From Planctomycetota bacterium (GTDB taxonomy: Bacteria > Planctomycetota > B15-G4): a stretch of DNA of 64,000 nt. The position numbers and the translations under genes are program-made. The DNA is taken from assembly GCA_029259745.1 (NCBI GenBank), contig JAJDEO010000044.1, positions 49,261 through 113,260 on the forward strand. Direction: 5' to 3'. Positions 47,068-55,278 of the stretch are shown one piece after another; the stretch's first letter is position 1, and the number at the start of each line of letters is the position of its first letter. Under the pieces are notes generated by a model that was not told the DNA's origin, made no database searches, and worked only from the letters and a program-made list of their open reading frames with translations.

Positions 47068-47605
47068 GGGCAATCTCCTGCAACGACCGTACCTGCGACG
47101 GACGACTCCGGGCAGCTGAGCCCGGCGACCGCTCGAAAAAAAGTACGGAAAGCGCGCATCGTCGGCGCACGGTCGCCGGTATGGGTCGTCGGCGCCACGA
47201 GAACGGGGCGTCCCAAACTCAAGACATGCCGCCAGGACCCCTTTCGCAGCGCGCTGATGGGGACCTTCGATGGGGAGACCCGGTGCCATCGCGGTGCGGG
47301 GCATCGAAGGAAGATCAGCGTTGCGGGCGGGTTTGCAGCTTCGGCTGCCTGGTGGCCTTCATCCAAATCGGATGTGCAGCGCCGGCCCACCCGGTCGCGC
47401 CGCGCGGACGACTTCGTCATCTCGAAACCACGGGCTCCCTACGCTCCGTTCGTCCAACTCAACCGGCCCACCACCGGGCGGGCAGAGCCCACGGCGGCCC
47501 GAGGAGCGGGCGCCGGCGCCCATGCGCGTCGGCGCCCGTCTTCTCTTCGTCTCTGTGACATCGAGGCTCGGTGACGCGGGCGAACCGCCCTCAGCGAGCG
47601 GCGTC
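47068..47605. other. Intergenic region (538 bp)
   Basis: This gap lies between the metallophosphatase stop (47606) and the start of the regulatory-domain protein (47067), both on the minus strand. It contains the hairpin at 47507-47538, a short A-run (47137-47143) and the promoter of the downstream operon. Frames in it are antisense or out-of-family in composition; I see no supported gene or RNA. Confidence 0.45.
47507..47538 (-). terminator. Hairpin after the metallophosphatase gene
   Basis: CGGGCGCCG (47507-47515) pairs perfectly with CGGCGCCCG (47530-47538) around a 14-base loop, 68 bases beyond the stop at 47606. No U-tract. Confidence 0.5.
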
Positions 47606-49753
47606 TCAGGGCGTCGTCGCGCGCAGGGCGTTCGAGGCTGCGAAGCCCTTGATGCCGACCGCGTCGGGGTGCCACGCCTGGAAGTAGAGGTCGAGGCCGG
47701 ACGGCACGCCGGTGGGCCAGGTGGTCGCAAGGGTCGTGCTGCCCATCGCGTTCATCGGAAGCGGCAGGAGCAGGTCGAGGGTGGGGACGAGCACGCCGCC
47801 CTTGACCGGTGCGAAGAGCGTCGACAGCCCGATGATCAGCGTCGTGGTTTGCGAGGGCACGCCGTCGTCGAGCGTCAACGTGACCGGCTCGCCGACCGCC
47901 AGCGTGCCGAAGCCGTCGAGTCGCGGCTCACCGGCGAGGCCCGCGAGCGCCTCGCCGAGGTCCGTCCACGGGATCAGCTCGGGGTAGCGCAGCGTGAACG
48001 TGTCGCTGATCTGCCCGAAGCCGTCGAGGAACGAGACGTCCATCGTCGCGCCGTCGACGTCGATCACGACGGCGCCGAGGGTCATCGTCGAGTAGGCCAT
48101 CGCCGGGTGGTCGAGCGGTCCGTCGCTGAGCTTGCCCGACGAGCCGGCGACGCAGTAGACGGTGCCGGTGTGCGGGCCGAGCAGCTTGTCGTAGGGACCG
48201 CTGCCCAGGGGATCGCCGTCGCCCCCGTCGACCTTCATCGACTCGACGAACGTGTTGCTCACACCGTAGTGGCCGTCGATGAGGAAGGTGCGCTCGAAGC
48301 TGTGACTGTGACCGTTGAGTACGAGGTCGACGCCGTGGTCCTCGATCAGCGGCACGATGAGTTCGCGCATGTCGACGAGCGTGTCTTCGGTGTCGGAGTC
48401 GTGTGAACCCTTCGTGTAGGGCGGGTGATGCCAGAAGGCGATGATCCAGTCTTGGTCGGTTGCCATGAGGTCGGCTTCGAGCCAGGTCCACATCGCCCCG
48501 CCGACCTGCGGGTTCGTCTGGTCGGAGTCGAGGCAGACGAAGTGCACGTTGGCGTAGTCGAACGAGTAGTAGGCTTCCGAGCCCGAGGCCATCCCGCCGG
48601 CCTCGCCGAGGGTCGGCATCGTGAACGCGCCGTAGTAGACGCCGGCCGAGTTCTCGTGGTTGCCGCGCGTCGGCCAGACGACGCTCTGACGCAGCAGGTC
48701 GCGGTACATCTCGAAGACGGCCGACTGGTACTCGGCATCGCTGCCGTCGGTGTAGGCGTTGTCGCCGAGCATGAGCCAGAGGTCGGGCGGGACGCCGCCC
48801 GCGAAGTCGACGTACGTGTCGCGCACGAGTGCGGCGAGCGCGTCGGCCGTGCCGGAGTCTCCGACGGCGAGGATCCGCACCGGCGTCTGTGTTGCCGGGA
48901 GCGGCGACGTCGTGAAGCTGTACTCGGCCGTGCCGCCGAGGAACGTCTCGGTCGCCGTGCCGATCGAGTAGTAGTACGTCGTGTCGGGGGACAGGCCGTC
49001 GAGCGTCACGCTTTGGTCGATGCCGATGAACGGCGCCGCGCCCGACTCGTTGAGCTGCGTCGGTGAGAGTCCGTAGCGCACGAGACCCGTCGTGAGCCCC
49101 GTCGTACGCCAGCGCACCGTGACACTCGTCGGAGTGCCCAGCTGCAGATACGGTCCGCGTGAGACGAACGAGCTCCCGTCCGTGGCGACGAGCTCAGCTT
49201 CGAACGAGATGTCGGAGCTGCCGAGCGACCGTTGGTGGACTTCGACGGCCATCACGTTGTTGCCCGGCACGAGCGTCGTGGTGTCGAGCGTGAAGTAGTA
49301 GAAGATGTCTTCCTCGGAATCCGACGCCGTCGCGGAAGCGAAGGTCGTGGCCGTGATCGGTCCGGCGGGCATCGCACTGCGCGCGACTTCGGTGCCGTTG
49401 ATGGAGACGACCGCGCCGTCGTCGCGCACGAGCTTGAGGCGCAGCATCGTGAAAGCGCTCGGGTCGACCACGTCGAAGTCGTGCCGGAAGTACGTCGTCG
49501 TGTACTTCGCATCCGGGTCAGGCCCGAAGCCGACCATCGTGTGCTCGTCGTCGTCGCCGTAGCCGAGGTGCGCGGGGCCGCTGTCCCAGGCGCTGTCGTC
49601 GAAGGCCGGAGCCGTCCACGCGCTGCCGAGATCGCTGCCATCGTCGAGGAACGACCACGTCGCGTTGCGCGGGATGAGCGTCTCTTCGCCGGCCGCTGCG
49701 ACCGAGGCGAGGGAGCAGAGCGCGGCGAAGACCGTGAGGCGGAGGGAGTTCAT
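47606..49753 (-). CDS. Secreted purple-acid-phosphatase-like metallophosphatase with shared C-terminal domain
   Basis: A 715-residue exported protein (signal peptide MNSLRLTVFAALCSLASVAAA). Residues about 25-195 form a jelly-roll-like domain (TYFRHDFDVVDPSAFTMLRLKL). About 200-285 is a fibronectin III-like domain (GTPTSVTVRWRTTGLTTGLVRYG), as in purple acid phosphatases. The catalytic domain (about 290-590) shows VGDSG, LMLGDNAYTDG, TRGNHEN, AFWHHPPY and LNGHSHSFER, the complete binuclear-metal ligand set. The last 115 residues (WTDLGEALAGLAGEP through GFAASNALRATTP) are the same domain that ends the four FG-GAP proteins. The start overlaps the TPR-gene stop (ATGA). It may release phosphate from organic esters outside the cell. 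Confidence 0.88.
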   Translation of the reverse strand: MNSLRLTVFAALCSLASVAAAGEETLIPRNATWSFLDDGSDLGSAWTAPAFDDSAWDSGPAHLGYGDDDEHTMVGFGPDPDAKYTTTYFRHDFDVVDPSAFTMLRLKLVRDDGAVVSINGTEVARSAMPAGPITATTFASATASDSEEDIFYYFTLDTTTLVPGNNVMAVEVHQRSLGSSDISFEAELVATDGSSFVSRGPYLQLGTPTSVTVRWRTTGLTTGLVRYGLSPTQLNESGAAPFIGIDQSVTLDGLSPDTTYYYSIGTATETFLGGTAEYSFTTSPLPATQTPVRILAVGDSGTADALAALVRDTYVDFAGGVPPDLWLMLGDNAYTDGSDAEYQSAVFEMYRDLLRQSVVWPTRGNHENSAGVYYGAFTMPTLGEAGGMASGSEAYYSFDYANVHFVCLDSDQTNPQVGGAMWTWLEADLMATDQDWIIAFWHHPPYTKGSHDSDTEDTLVDMRELIVPLIEDHGVDLVLNGHSHSFERTFLIDGHYGVSNTFVESMKVDGGDGDPLGSGPYDKLLGPHTGTVYCVAGSSGKLSDGPLDHPAMAYSTMTLGAVVIDVDGATMDVSFLDGFGQISDTFTLRYPELIPWTDLGEALAGLAGEPRLDGFGTLAVGEPVTLTLDDGVPSQTTTLIIGLSTLFAPVKGGVLVPTLDLLLPLPMNAMGSTTLATTWPTGVPSGLDLYFQAWHPDAVGIKGFAASNALRATTP

Positions 49754-50628
49754 GGCGACTTCTCGGAGGCGAAGACGGGGGGAGCAGGTGAGCGTTCGGC
49801 GATCTGGGCGAGCGCGGCGGCGAGGCGGTCGTCGAGGCGTGCGACCGCGGGGGAACGGCGGCGCGTGCGGCGCTGGGCGATGGCCTCGCGAGCCGAACGA
49901 TAGGCATCGGCAGCGTCGTCGGGGCGGCCCGCGCGGCGAAGCACGTCACCACGCATGGCGAGCCAGCGTTCCTGGCGCGGGGATGCGGCGGCGAGGCGGT
50001 CGAGCTGCTCGAGTGCGCGGTCGCTGCGGCCGCGTGCCGTCTCGCGTTCGACGGCTGCGATGAGGAGCGACGTCACCGGGCCCGCGCGGGCGATCGCGCG
50101 GTCGAGCACGGCAGCGGCCGCCTCGGCGTCGCCGCGACGGTCGTGCAGCGCGACGAGCGTCATGACGGCTTCGGGCTCGGCGTCCGCGAGGGTGAGCGCG
50201 TGGGTGTAGACGGCCGCGGCGTCGTCGAGGCGGCTCGCGGCCGCCAGCGCGTCACCCCAGGCGTACCAGGCGTCGGCGAGTTCGGGCGCGAGCACCACGC
50301 TCGCTTCGGCGGCGCGCAGACCAGCTCCCGGGTCACCGGCTGCCAAGGACAGGCGTGCGCGACAGAGCTCGACGCGCACCGCGGAGGCCGGCGACGAAGC
50401 GTCGGCCGACCGCGCGAGGTCGCTGCACGCGTTCGGAGCGTCGGCGTGCAAACGATGCAACTCAGCGCGCGCGAGCCACAGCTCACCGCGCTCAGGCTCG
50501 GCGGCCACGGCGCGATCGGCCAGCGCGATCAGCGCATCGAGCCCTTCGTGAGGAGCCGCGGCCGCGCCGGCAGCGACAGCCAGCCACGCACCGACGACCA
50601 GGCCCGCCAGCGAGCCCCGGAAATGCAA
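49750..50628 (-). CDS. Exported TPR-repeat protein
   Basis: About 292 residues. I start at the TTG at 50628, which gives a signal peptide (MHFRGSLAGLVVGAWLAVAAGAAAA). A GTG at 50700 would extend it through the rpsN terminator and is less likely. The rest is five or six tetratricopeptide units of 34 residues ([104 protein letters not shown]), a protein-interaction scaffold. Its stop overlaps the metallophosphatase start by four bases, so the two are made together; it may assist that enzyme. Very high GC. Confidence 0.72.
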   Translation of the reverse strand: MHFRGSLAGLVVGAWLAVAAGAAAAPHEGLDALIALADRAVAAEPERGELWLARAELHRLHADAPNACSDLARSADASSPASAVRVELCRARLSLAAGDPGAGLRAAEASVVLAPELADAWYAWGDALAAASRLDDAAAVYTHALTLADAEPEAVMTLVALHDRRGDAEAAAAVLDRAIARAGPVTSLLIAAVERETARGRSDRALEQLDRLAAASPRQERWLAMRGDVLRRAGRPDDAADAYRSAREAIAQRRTRRRSPAVARLDDRLAAALAQIAERSPAPPVFASEKSP

Positions 50629-50664
50629 GAAGCCCGCCAGCTCATCAAAGAGCCTACGGGCTTC
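50629..50664 (-). terminator. Hairpin after rpsN
   Basis: GAAGCCCG (50629-50636) pairs with CGGGCTTC (50657-50664), and GCTC with GAGC inside, around the loop ATCAAA. On the minus strand it is followed by TTGCATTTCC, a modest U-rich stretch. It lies about 42 bases after the rpsN stop and directly before the TPR start. Confidence 0.7.
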
Positions 50665-50705
50665 CTCACATGCGGCACTCGAATGAGCCCCGCCTGGCAC
50701 GACCT

Positions 50706-51011
50706 CTACCAGCTCGACTTGCGCACGCCGGGAATCTCACCCCTGTGCGCGAGTTCGCGGAACTTGATGCGGTTGATGCCGAACTTGCGCAGGTTGCCGC
50801 GCGGACGACCCGTCAGCGAGCAGCGGCGGCGGATGCGCGTGGGGTTGCTGTTGCGCGGCAAACGCTGGAGCCCGAGCTGAGCGTCGTAGCGCTCCTCGTC
50901 CGTGCTCTTCTGGTTATCGATGATCGCCTTGAGCTCGGCGCGCTTCGAAGCGTACTTCGCCGCCATGGCGATGCGCTTCTTGTTCATTTCGATCTTGGAC
51001 TTCTTTGCCAC
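50706..51011 (-). CDS. rpsN: 30S ribosomal protein S14, zinc-independent form
   Basis: A 101-residue ribosomal protein starting at the GTG at 51011 ([24 protein letters not shown]), with AGAGG 8 bases upstream. The body [24 protein letters not shown] and the tail [25 protein letters not shown] are the standard S14 signature. The length (about 100) and the absence of the CxxC...CxxC zinc ribbon mark it as the long, zinc-free type. It stands alone outside the spc ribosomal operon, as is typical for the zinc-independent paralogue, and is divergent from the SPFH/ATPase operon. Whether the zinc-binding S14 is also encoded cannot be known from this window. Confidence 0.95.
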   Translation of the reverse strand: MAKKSKIEMNKKRIAMAAKYASKRAELKAIIDNQKSTDEERYDAQLGLQRLPRNSNPTRIRRRCSLTGRPRGNLRKFGINRIKFRELAHRGEIPGVRKSSW

Positions 51012-51279
51012 GCGGAGAACCTCTGTTCGCTGAGCAACTGTCTGCGCAAGAAGACCGGCACCATTGCTGGCCTTCAATGAATAAGACGACCGGCAACCCC
51101 GATCGAGCCACGTATCAAAGCGATGAGCCTCGAGTCCGTCCAGCGAAATCCACGTCGGGCCGGCTGAGAAGAGCCATCGTTTCGGACCGCGATCCGTAAG
51201 AAACCGCCGTCGACGCGCCCGGTTTCGGTGTTCTACCGTGGCACGCCACACGCCCCCTTCCCCGCCGCCAGGGCCCTCG

Positions 51280-53094
51280 ATGGCTGCTCCCGACGTTCAC
51301 GACTCCGACGCCTCGTCCCCCGACCTTTCCACTCTTGGCAAGGACCGGGTCGTTGCGGGCTGGGTCGCGCTCCTCTTCCCCGGCGCCCTCGCGGGCATGG
51401 CGGGTTTCTACGGCTGGACGTCCCGCGACCCGCTCCTGCTGCGCGTGGCCCTCTTCCACCTGCTCGCCGTCGGCGCGCTCGTCGTCACCCGGCGGACGCT
51501 CGCCTGGCGCCGCGCCACGATGCTGTCCGCCATGCGCGGCGAGCCGCTTCAACCGGTCGAATCCAACACCTTCAAGGGCCTTTTCTGGGTACGTTGGTCT
51601 CCCTGGCTCCTCGCCGCCCTCGTTCCGCTCGTGCTCCTCATGGGCAGCTGGGCGCCGTGGTTGACCGAGCTGTGGCCCGAGGGCGCCGCCTGGCTGCCGA
51701 TCGGGGATGCCCGACCGCTGCCGCCGTCCGTGACCACGACGCTCGGCTGGATCATGGCCGCCGGTGCCGCCGGCTCTGCCCTGATGGGTCACTACTACGG
51801 AAGCCTCTCGCCGGGACGCCTGCCCGAGGGCCGCGGCCTCGGCGCCTGGTTGCGCGCCGGCTTCTGGATCTCGACGTTCACGGCCCTGGCGCTGCTGCGC
51901 CACGACGCCTGGGGCGAGACGTTCCACACGGTTCTGCTCGCCGTGCTCCACGGGGTGCTGATCGCCGTGGCTCTCGAGTTCGTCGTCCGCGCCGTCGTGC
52001 AGCGCAACTCGTGGCGCCTGCGGGCCCAGCCCGACCTCGTCGGCCAGCCCGTCACCGTGCCGCTCGTCCTGCAGCTCGTCGCCTCGCGCTTCAACCCGAT
52101 CGCGAGCCTCTTCGCCGTGCTCGCCGAGGGCTTCGGCATCGACCTGCGCGGGACCTGGGCGCTGTCATACATCCGCCGCTCGTTGCTGCCGCTCGGCGTC
52201 GCGCTCGTCGTCATCGGCTGGCTCTCGACGACGATCGTGACCGTGCCGCTCACGAGTGTCGGACTGCTCGAACGCTTCGGTGACCTCGTCTCCGACGAGC
52301 CGCTCGAGCCGGGCCTGCACATCCAGCTGCCCTGGCCGCTGGACGTCGTTCACCGCGTGCCGGTTCACCGCGTCTCGACGATCCCGCTGGGCTACGAGGG
52401 TGGCGACATCACGGCCTCGATGCTCTGGACCAAGGTCCACGCGGCCGAGGAGTACAACATGCTCGTCGGCGACGGGCGTGACCTCCTGACCGTCAACGCG
52501 ACGCTGCATTACCGCATCTCTGATCCCGTCGCCTACACGTACTCGACGCAGAACCCCGACGAGGCCCTGCCGGTGCTCGCCGATCGGATCCTCATGCAGG
52601 AGACGATCGGTCGCACGCTGGACGACACGCTCAGCGAGAACGTCACCGAGCTGACCGAGCTGATCCAGGGACACATCCAAGACGCCTGTGATCGCTGGAA
52701 CCTCGGCCTCGAGATCGTCGACCTCACGATGATGGGCCTGCACCCGCCGATCGACGTCGCGCCCGACTACCAAGCCGTCGTCGCCGCGCAGATCGAAGCG
52801 GAAACGGCCGTGATCGACGCCCACGCCTACCGCTCCGAAGCCATGCCGCGCGCCGACGCCGACGGACACGCGCTCGTCGCCGGCGCGCTCGGTCATCAAG
52901 TGAAACGCGTGATGGATTCACGCAGTGAATCGATCTTCTTCGAGTTGCTCGAAGACGCCTCACGCATCGACCCCCTCTTCCGCTTCCGGCGCTTCCTCGA
53001 AGTGCAGGAAGCCATCCTCGCCGGCCGTTCGTTCACCGTCATCGACGACGGGTTCGAGAGCGCTGGCGGCGCCGTCTGGATCCTCGACACATGA
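51280..53094 (+). CDS. Multi-span SPFH (HflK/stomatin-like) membrane protein 1
   Basis: About 604 residues from the ATG at 51280 (AGGG 8 bases upstream); a GTG at 51238 would add 14. The first 240 residues hold about six hydrophobic segments ([57 protein letters not shown] and so on), followed by another span near 305-325 ([18 protein letters not shown]). The SPFH/band-7 domain then starts with [39 protein letters not shown] and continues to about 500, with a helical tail. HflK normally has a single span, so the polytopic N-terminus is an unusual fusion. The stop overlaps the next SPFH gene (ATGA). First gene of a four-gene operon ending in a P-type ATPase. Confidence 0.85.
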   Translation: MAAPDVHDSDASSPDLSTLGKDRVVAGWVALLFPGALAGMAGFYGWTSRDPLLLRVALFHLLAVGALVVTRRTLAWRRATMLSAMRGEPLQPVESNTFKGLFWVRWSPWLLAALVPLVLLMGSWAPWLTELWPEGAAWLPIGDARPLPPSVTTTLGWIMAAGAAGSALMGHYYGSLSPGRLPEGRGLGAWLRAGFWISTFTALALLRHDAWGETFHTVLLAVLHGVLIAVALEFVVRAVVQRNSWRLRAQPDLVGQPVTVPLVLQLVASRFNPIASLFAVLAEGFGIDLRGTWALSYIRRSLLPLGVALVVIGWLSTTIVTVPLTSVGLLERFGDLVSDEPLEPGLHIQLPWPLDVVHRVPVHRVSTIPLGYEGGDITASMLWTKVHAAEEYNMLVGDGRDLLTVNATLHYRISDPVAYTYSTQNPDEALPVLADRILMQETIGRTLDDTLSENVTELTELIQGHIQDACDRWNLGLEIVDLTMMGLHPPIDVAPDYQAVVAAQIEAETAVIDAHAYRSEAMPRADADGHALVAGALGHQVKRVMDSRSESIFFELLEDASRIDPLFRFRRFLEVQEAILAGRSFTVIDDGFESAGGAVWILDT

Positions 53095-54071
53095 TCATCA
53101 TCGGTCACACCCAGATCCCCGTTCTCGAGGAAGATACCTCGGTCGGGCGCGACGTGTTCCGCAAGATCGTCGGCGTCTGCGCCGTGCTCATCGTGCTGCT
53201 TTCGTCGTCGATGGTGCTCGTGCGCGAACGCCACACGGCGCTCGTCACGCGCTTCGGCGAGCTGAAGACGGTGGTCGAAGAGCCGGGCCTGCACTGGAAA
53301 CTGCCCTGGCCGATCGACGAAGCCCACGTCATCGACCAGCGCAGTCGCGTCTTCAACACGCGCCACAGCGAGATGCTGACGCGCGATCGACGCAACGTCA
53401 TCTTGCTGAGCTACACGCTCTGGAAGGTCGCCGATCCGCTGCGCTTCTACCAGGCCGTCGGCACGATCGAAGACGCCGACGAGAAGCTCAACGGACTCGT
53501 GACGGACGCCAAGACGGGCGTGCTCGGGAACTACGACATGTCGGCGTTCGTGTCGACGAATCCCGACGAGCTCAAGACGTCGCAGATCGAGGCCGACGTG
53601 CTCGCATCGGCGAAGGTCACGGCGCTCGAGAAGTACGGCATCGAGCTCGAGGAGTTCGGGTTCAAGCGCGTTTCGCTGCCCGAAGAGAACATCCCGGCCG
53701 TGTTCGCGCAGATGCGGGCCGAGCGTCAGCAGCACGCCGCGCGGTTCCGGGCCGAGGGCGAACGCGACGCGAAGGTGATCCGCGAGGACACCGACGTCGA
53801 GGTCGCGAAGATCCTCGCCGAGGCGAGCGAGCAAGAGAAGCGTATCCGCGGTGAGGCGGAGTCCGAGGCCGCGCGCATCTACGCCGAGTCGCACGCGATC
53901 GACCCCGACCTGTATCGCTTCCTGCGCTACCTCGACAGCCTCGAGGTCACGCTGGGCGAGGGCGCCGAGATCATCCTGCGCACCGACCGCGAACCCTTCC
54001 ACCTGCTCAAGGGACAGGGCTTCAGTCCCGCGCCGACCGATGACGGGAAGGGTCAAGGGGACGGCCAATGA
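53091..54071 (+). CDS. HflC-like SPFH protein 2
   Basis: A 326-residue protein with one N-terminal span (about 28-45, IVGVCAVLIVLLSSSMVLV). The SPFH domain starts right after (VRERHTALVTRFGELKTVVEEPGLHWKLPWPIDEAHVIDQRSRVF), the usual HflC opening, and a long helical coiled-coil tail follows (about 210-280: MRAERQQHAARFRAEGERDAKVIREDTDVEVAKILAEASEQEK written across several heptads). Length and topology match E. coli HflC. It overlaps both neighbours by four bases (ATGA), which points to a stoichiometric complex with the flanking SPFH proteins. No FtsH protease gene accompanies it. Confidence 0.9.
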   Translation: MIIIGHTQIPVLEEDTSVGRDVFRKIVGVCAVLIVLLSSSMVLVRERHTALVTRFGELKTVVEEPGLHWKLPWPIDEAHVIDQRSRVFNTRHSEMLTRDRRNVILLSYTLWKVADPLRFYQAVGTIEDADEKLNGLVTDAKTGVLGNYDMSAFVSTNPDELKTSQIEADVLASAKVTALEKYGIELEEFGFKRVSLPEENIPAVFAQMRAERQQHAARFRAEGERDAKVIREDTDVEVAKILAEASEQEKRIRGEAESEAARIYAESHAIDPDLYRFLRYLDSLEVTLGEGAEIILRTDREPFHLLKGQGFSPAPTDDGKGQGDGQ

Positions 54072-55270
54072 CGGGCAAGGACCACGACCACTCGCACGAC
54101 GACCATGGTCACGATCACGACCATGGTCACGACCACGACCATGCGCACGATCACGACCACGGTCACGACCATGCGCATGACCACGACCATGGCGATCACG
54201 ATCACGGCGACCATCACCACCACGAGCACGACCACCACGAGAGTTCGCGTTCGAGCGAGATCCAGCGCATCGCGAAGCCGCTCCTCGCCGGGATGGCGTG
54301 GACGATCCGCTATTCGCACTGGCCGCTGCTGCTGCTCGCCGCGCTCTACCTCGCCACAGGCATCACGACGGTGCAGGAGGACGAGGTCGCCGTCGTGCTG
54401 CGCTTCGGCCGCCTCGTCGGCGACACGCCGGCCGAGCAGATCAACGGTCCGGGGCTGCTGCTCGCCCTCCCGCGTCCGCTCGACGAAGTCATCCGCGTCC
54501 CGATCAAGAAGGTCCACGAAGTCGTCATCAACGACCTCGACCGCGCCGAGTACGACCCCTACGCCGACGTCCTCTCGTTCCCCGAGGGTGAGACGATCGA
54601 CCCGGAAGTCCACGGCTACGTGCTCACCGGCGACCGCAACGTCCTGCACGTTTCGCTGATCGCGCGCTACATCGTGCGCGACCCGATCGCCTACGCGCTG
54701 CGCTTCGAGGATCCGCACGACGTGCTGCGCGACACGGTGATGTCGTCGTTCGTCGAGTCGATGGGCACGGCGACGATCGAGCAGATGATGCAGGGCGGCC
54801 GTCGCAAGCCACTCGTCGATGCGATGACGCTTGCGCAAAGTCTGCTCAACGACGTCGGCGCCGGGCTCGAGCTCGTGTCGATCGAGTACGGCAAGCCGAT
54901 CGCCGTTGCGCCGCAGGTCTACGGTGACTTCCTCGCTGTCGAGGACGCCTTCATCGAGAGCGCCACCACTGTGCGCGCCGCGCTGCGCTACCGCGAAACA
55001 GAGCTCCCGAACGCCGAGGCCGGGCGCGATTCGCTGCTGCGCGGCGCGCAGATCTTCGCAGCCGAGATCCTCGGTCAAGCACGAGGCGACACGGCGGCCT
55101 TCGTCGCGATCGCCGAGCAAGACGCGATCCATCCGAAGATCATCCGCGAGCGTCTGTGGCGCGAGAAGGTCGAGCAGGCGCTCGGCAACGCCGGCAAGCG
55201 GCTGTACGTGCCGCCTCCGATCGACGGCAAGTACAACGATCTCCGCATCACGATCTCCCCGAGGCGTTAG
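54068..55270 (+). CDS. HflK-like SPFH protein 3 with His-rich N-terminus
   Basis: A 400-residue protein. Residues 5-57 are a tail almost entirely of His, Asp and Gly with about 27 His (D-H-D-H-G-H-D-H repeats), ending HHHHEHDHHESS. Such tails bind Zn, Ni or Co. A membrane span follows (about 76-97, WPLLLLAALYLATGITTV), then an SPFH domain starting VQEDEVAVVLRFGRLVGDTPAEQINGPGLLLALPRPLDEVIRVPIKKVHEV, as in HflK. The C-terminal half is helical and lacks the Ala/Gln-rich tail of typical HflK. The start overlaps the HflC-like stop (ATGA), and the P-type ATPase begins 8 bases after its stop. It is probably the metal-handling partner of that pump. Confidence 0.9.
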   Translation: MTGKDHDHSHDDHGHDHDHGHDHDHAHDHDHGHDHAHDHDHGDHDHGDHHHHEHDHHESSRSSEIQRIAKPLLAGMAWTIRYSHWPLLLLAALYLATGITTVQEDEVAVVLRFGRLVGDTPAEQINGPGLLLALPRPLDEVIRVPIKKVHEVVINDLDRAEYDPYADVLSFPEGETIDPEVHGYVLTGDRNVLHVSLIARYIVRDPIAYALRFEDPHDVLRDTVMSSFVESMGTATIEQMMQGGRRKPLVDAMTLAQSLLNDVGAGLELVSIEYGKPIAVAPQVYGDFLAVEDAFIESATTVRAALRYRETELPNAEAGRDSLLRGAQIFAAEILGQARGDTAAFVAIAEQDAIHPKIIRERLWREKVEQALGNAGKRLYVPPPIDGKYNDLRITISPRR

Positions 55271-55278
55271 GACACCAG

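Noticed and set aside
44251..47574. 1107-codon plus-strand frame
   Set aside because: It is antisense to the regulatory-domain protein and paralogue B. The translation is Arg/His-rich low complexity with no motif, whereas the minus strand has repeated domain patterns and a ribosome-binding site.
54068..54245. DNA micro-repeat (ATGACCACGACC-type)
   Set aside because: It is explained by the coding His/Asp-rich tail in frame with a well-supported SPFH gene.
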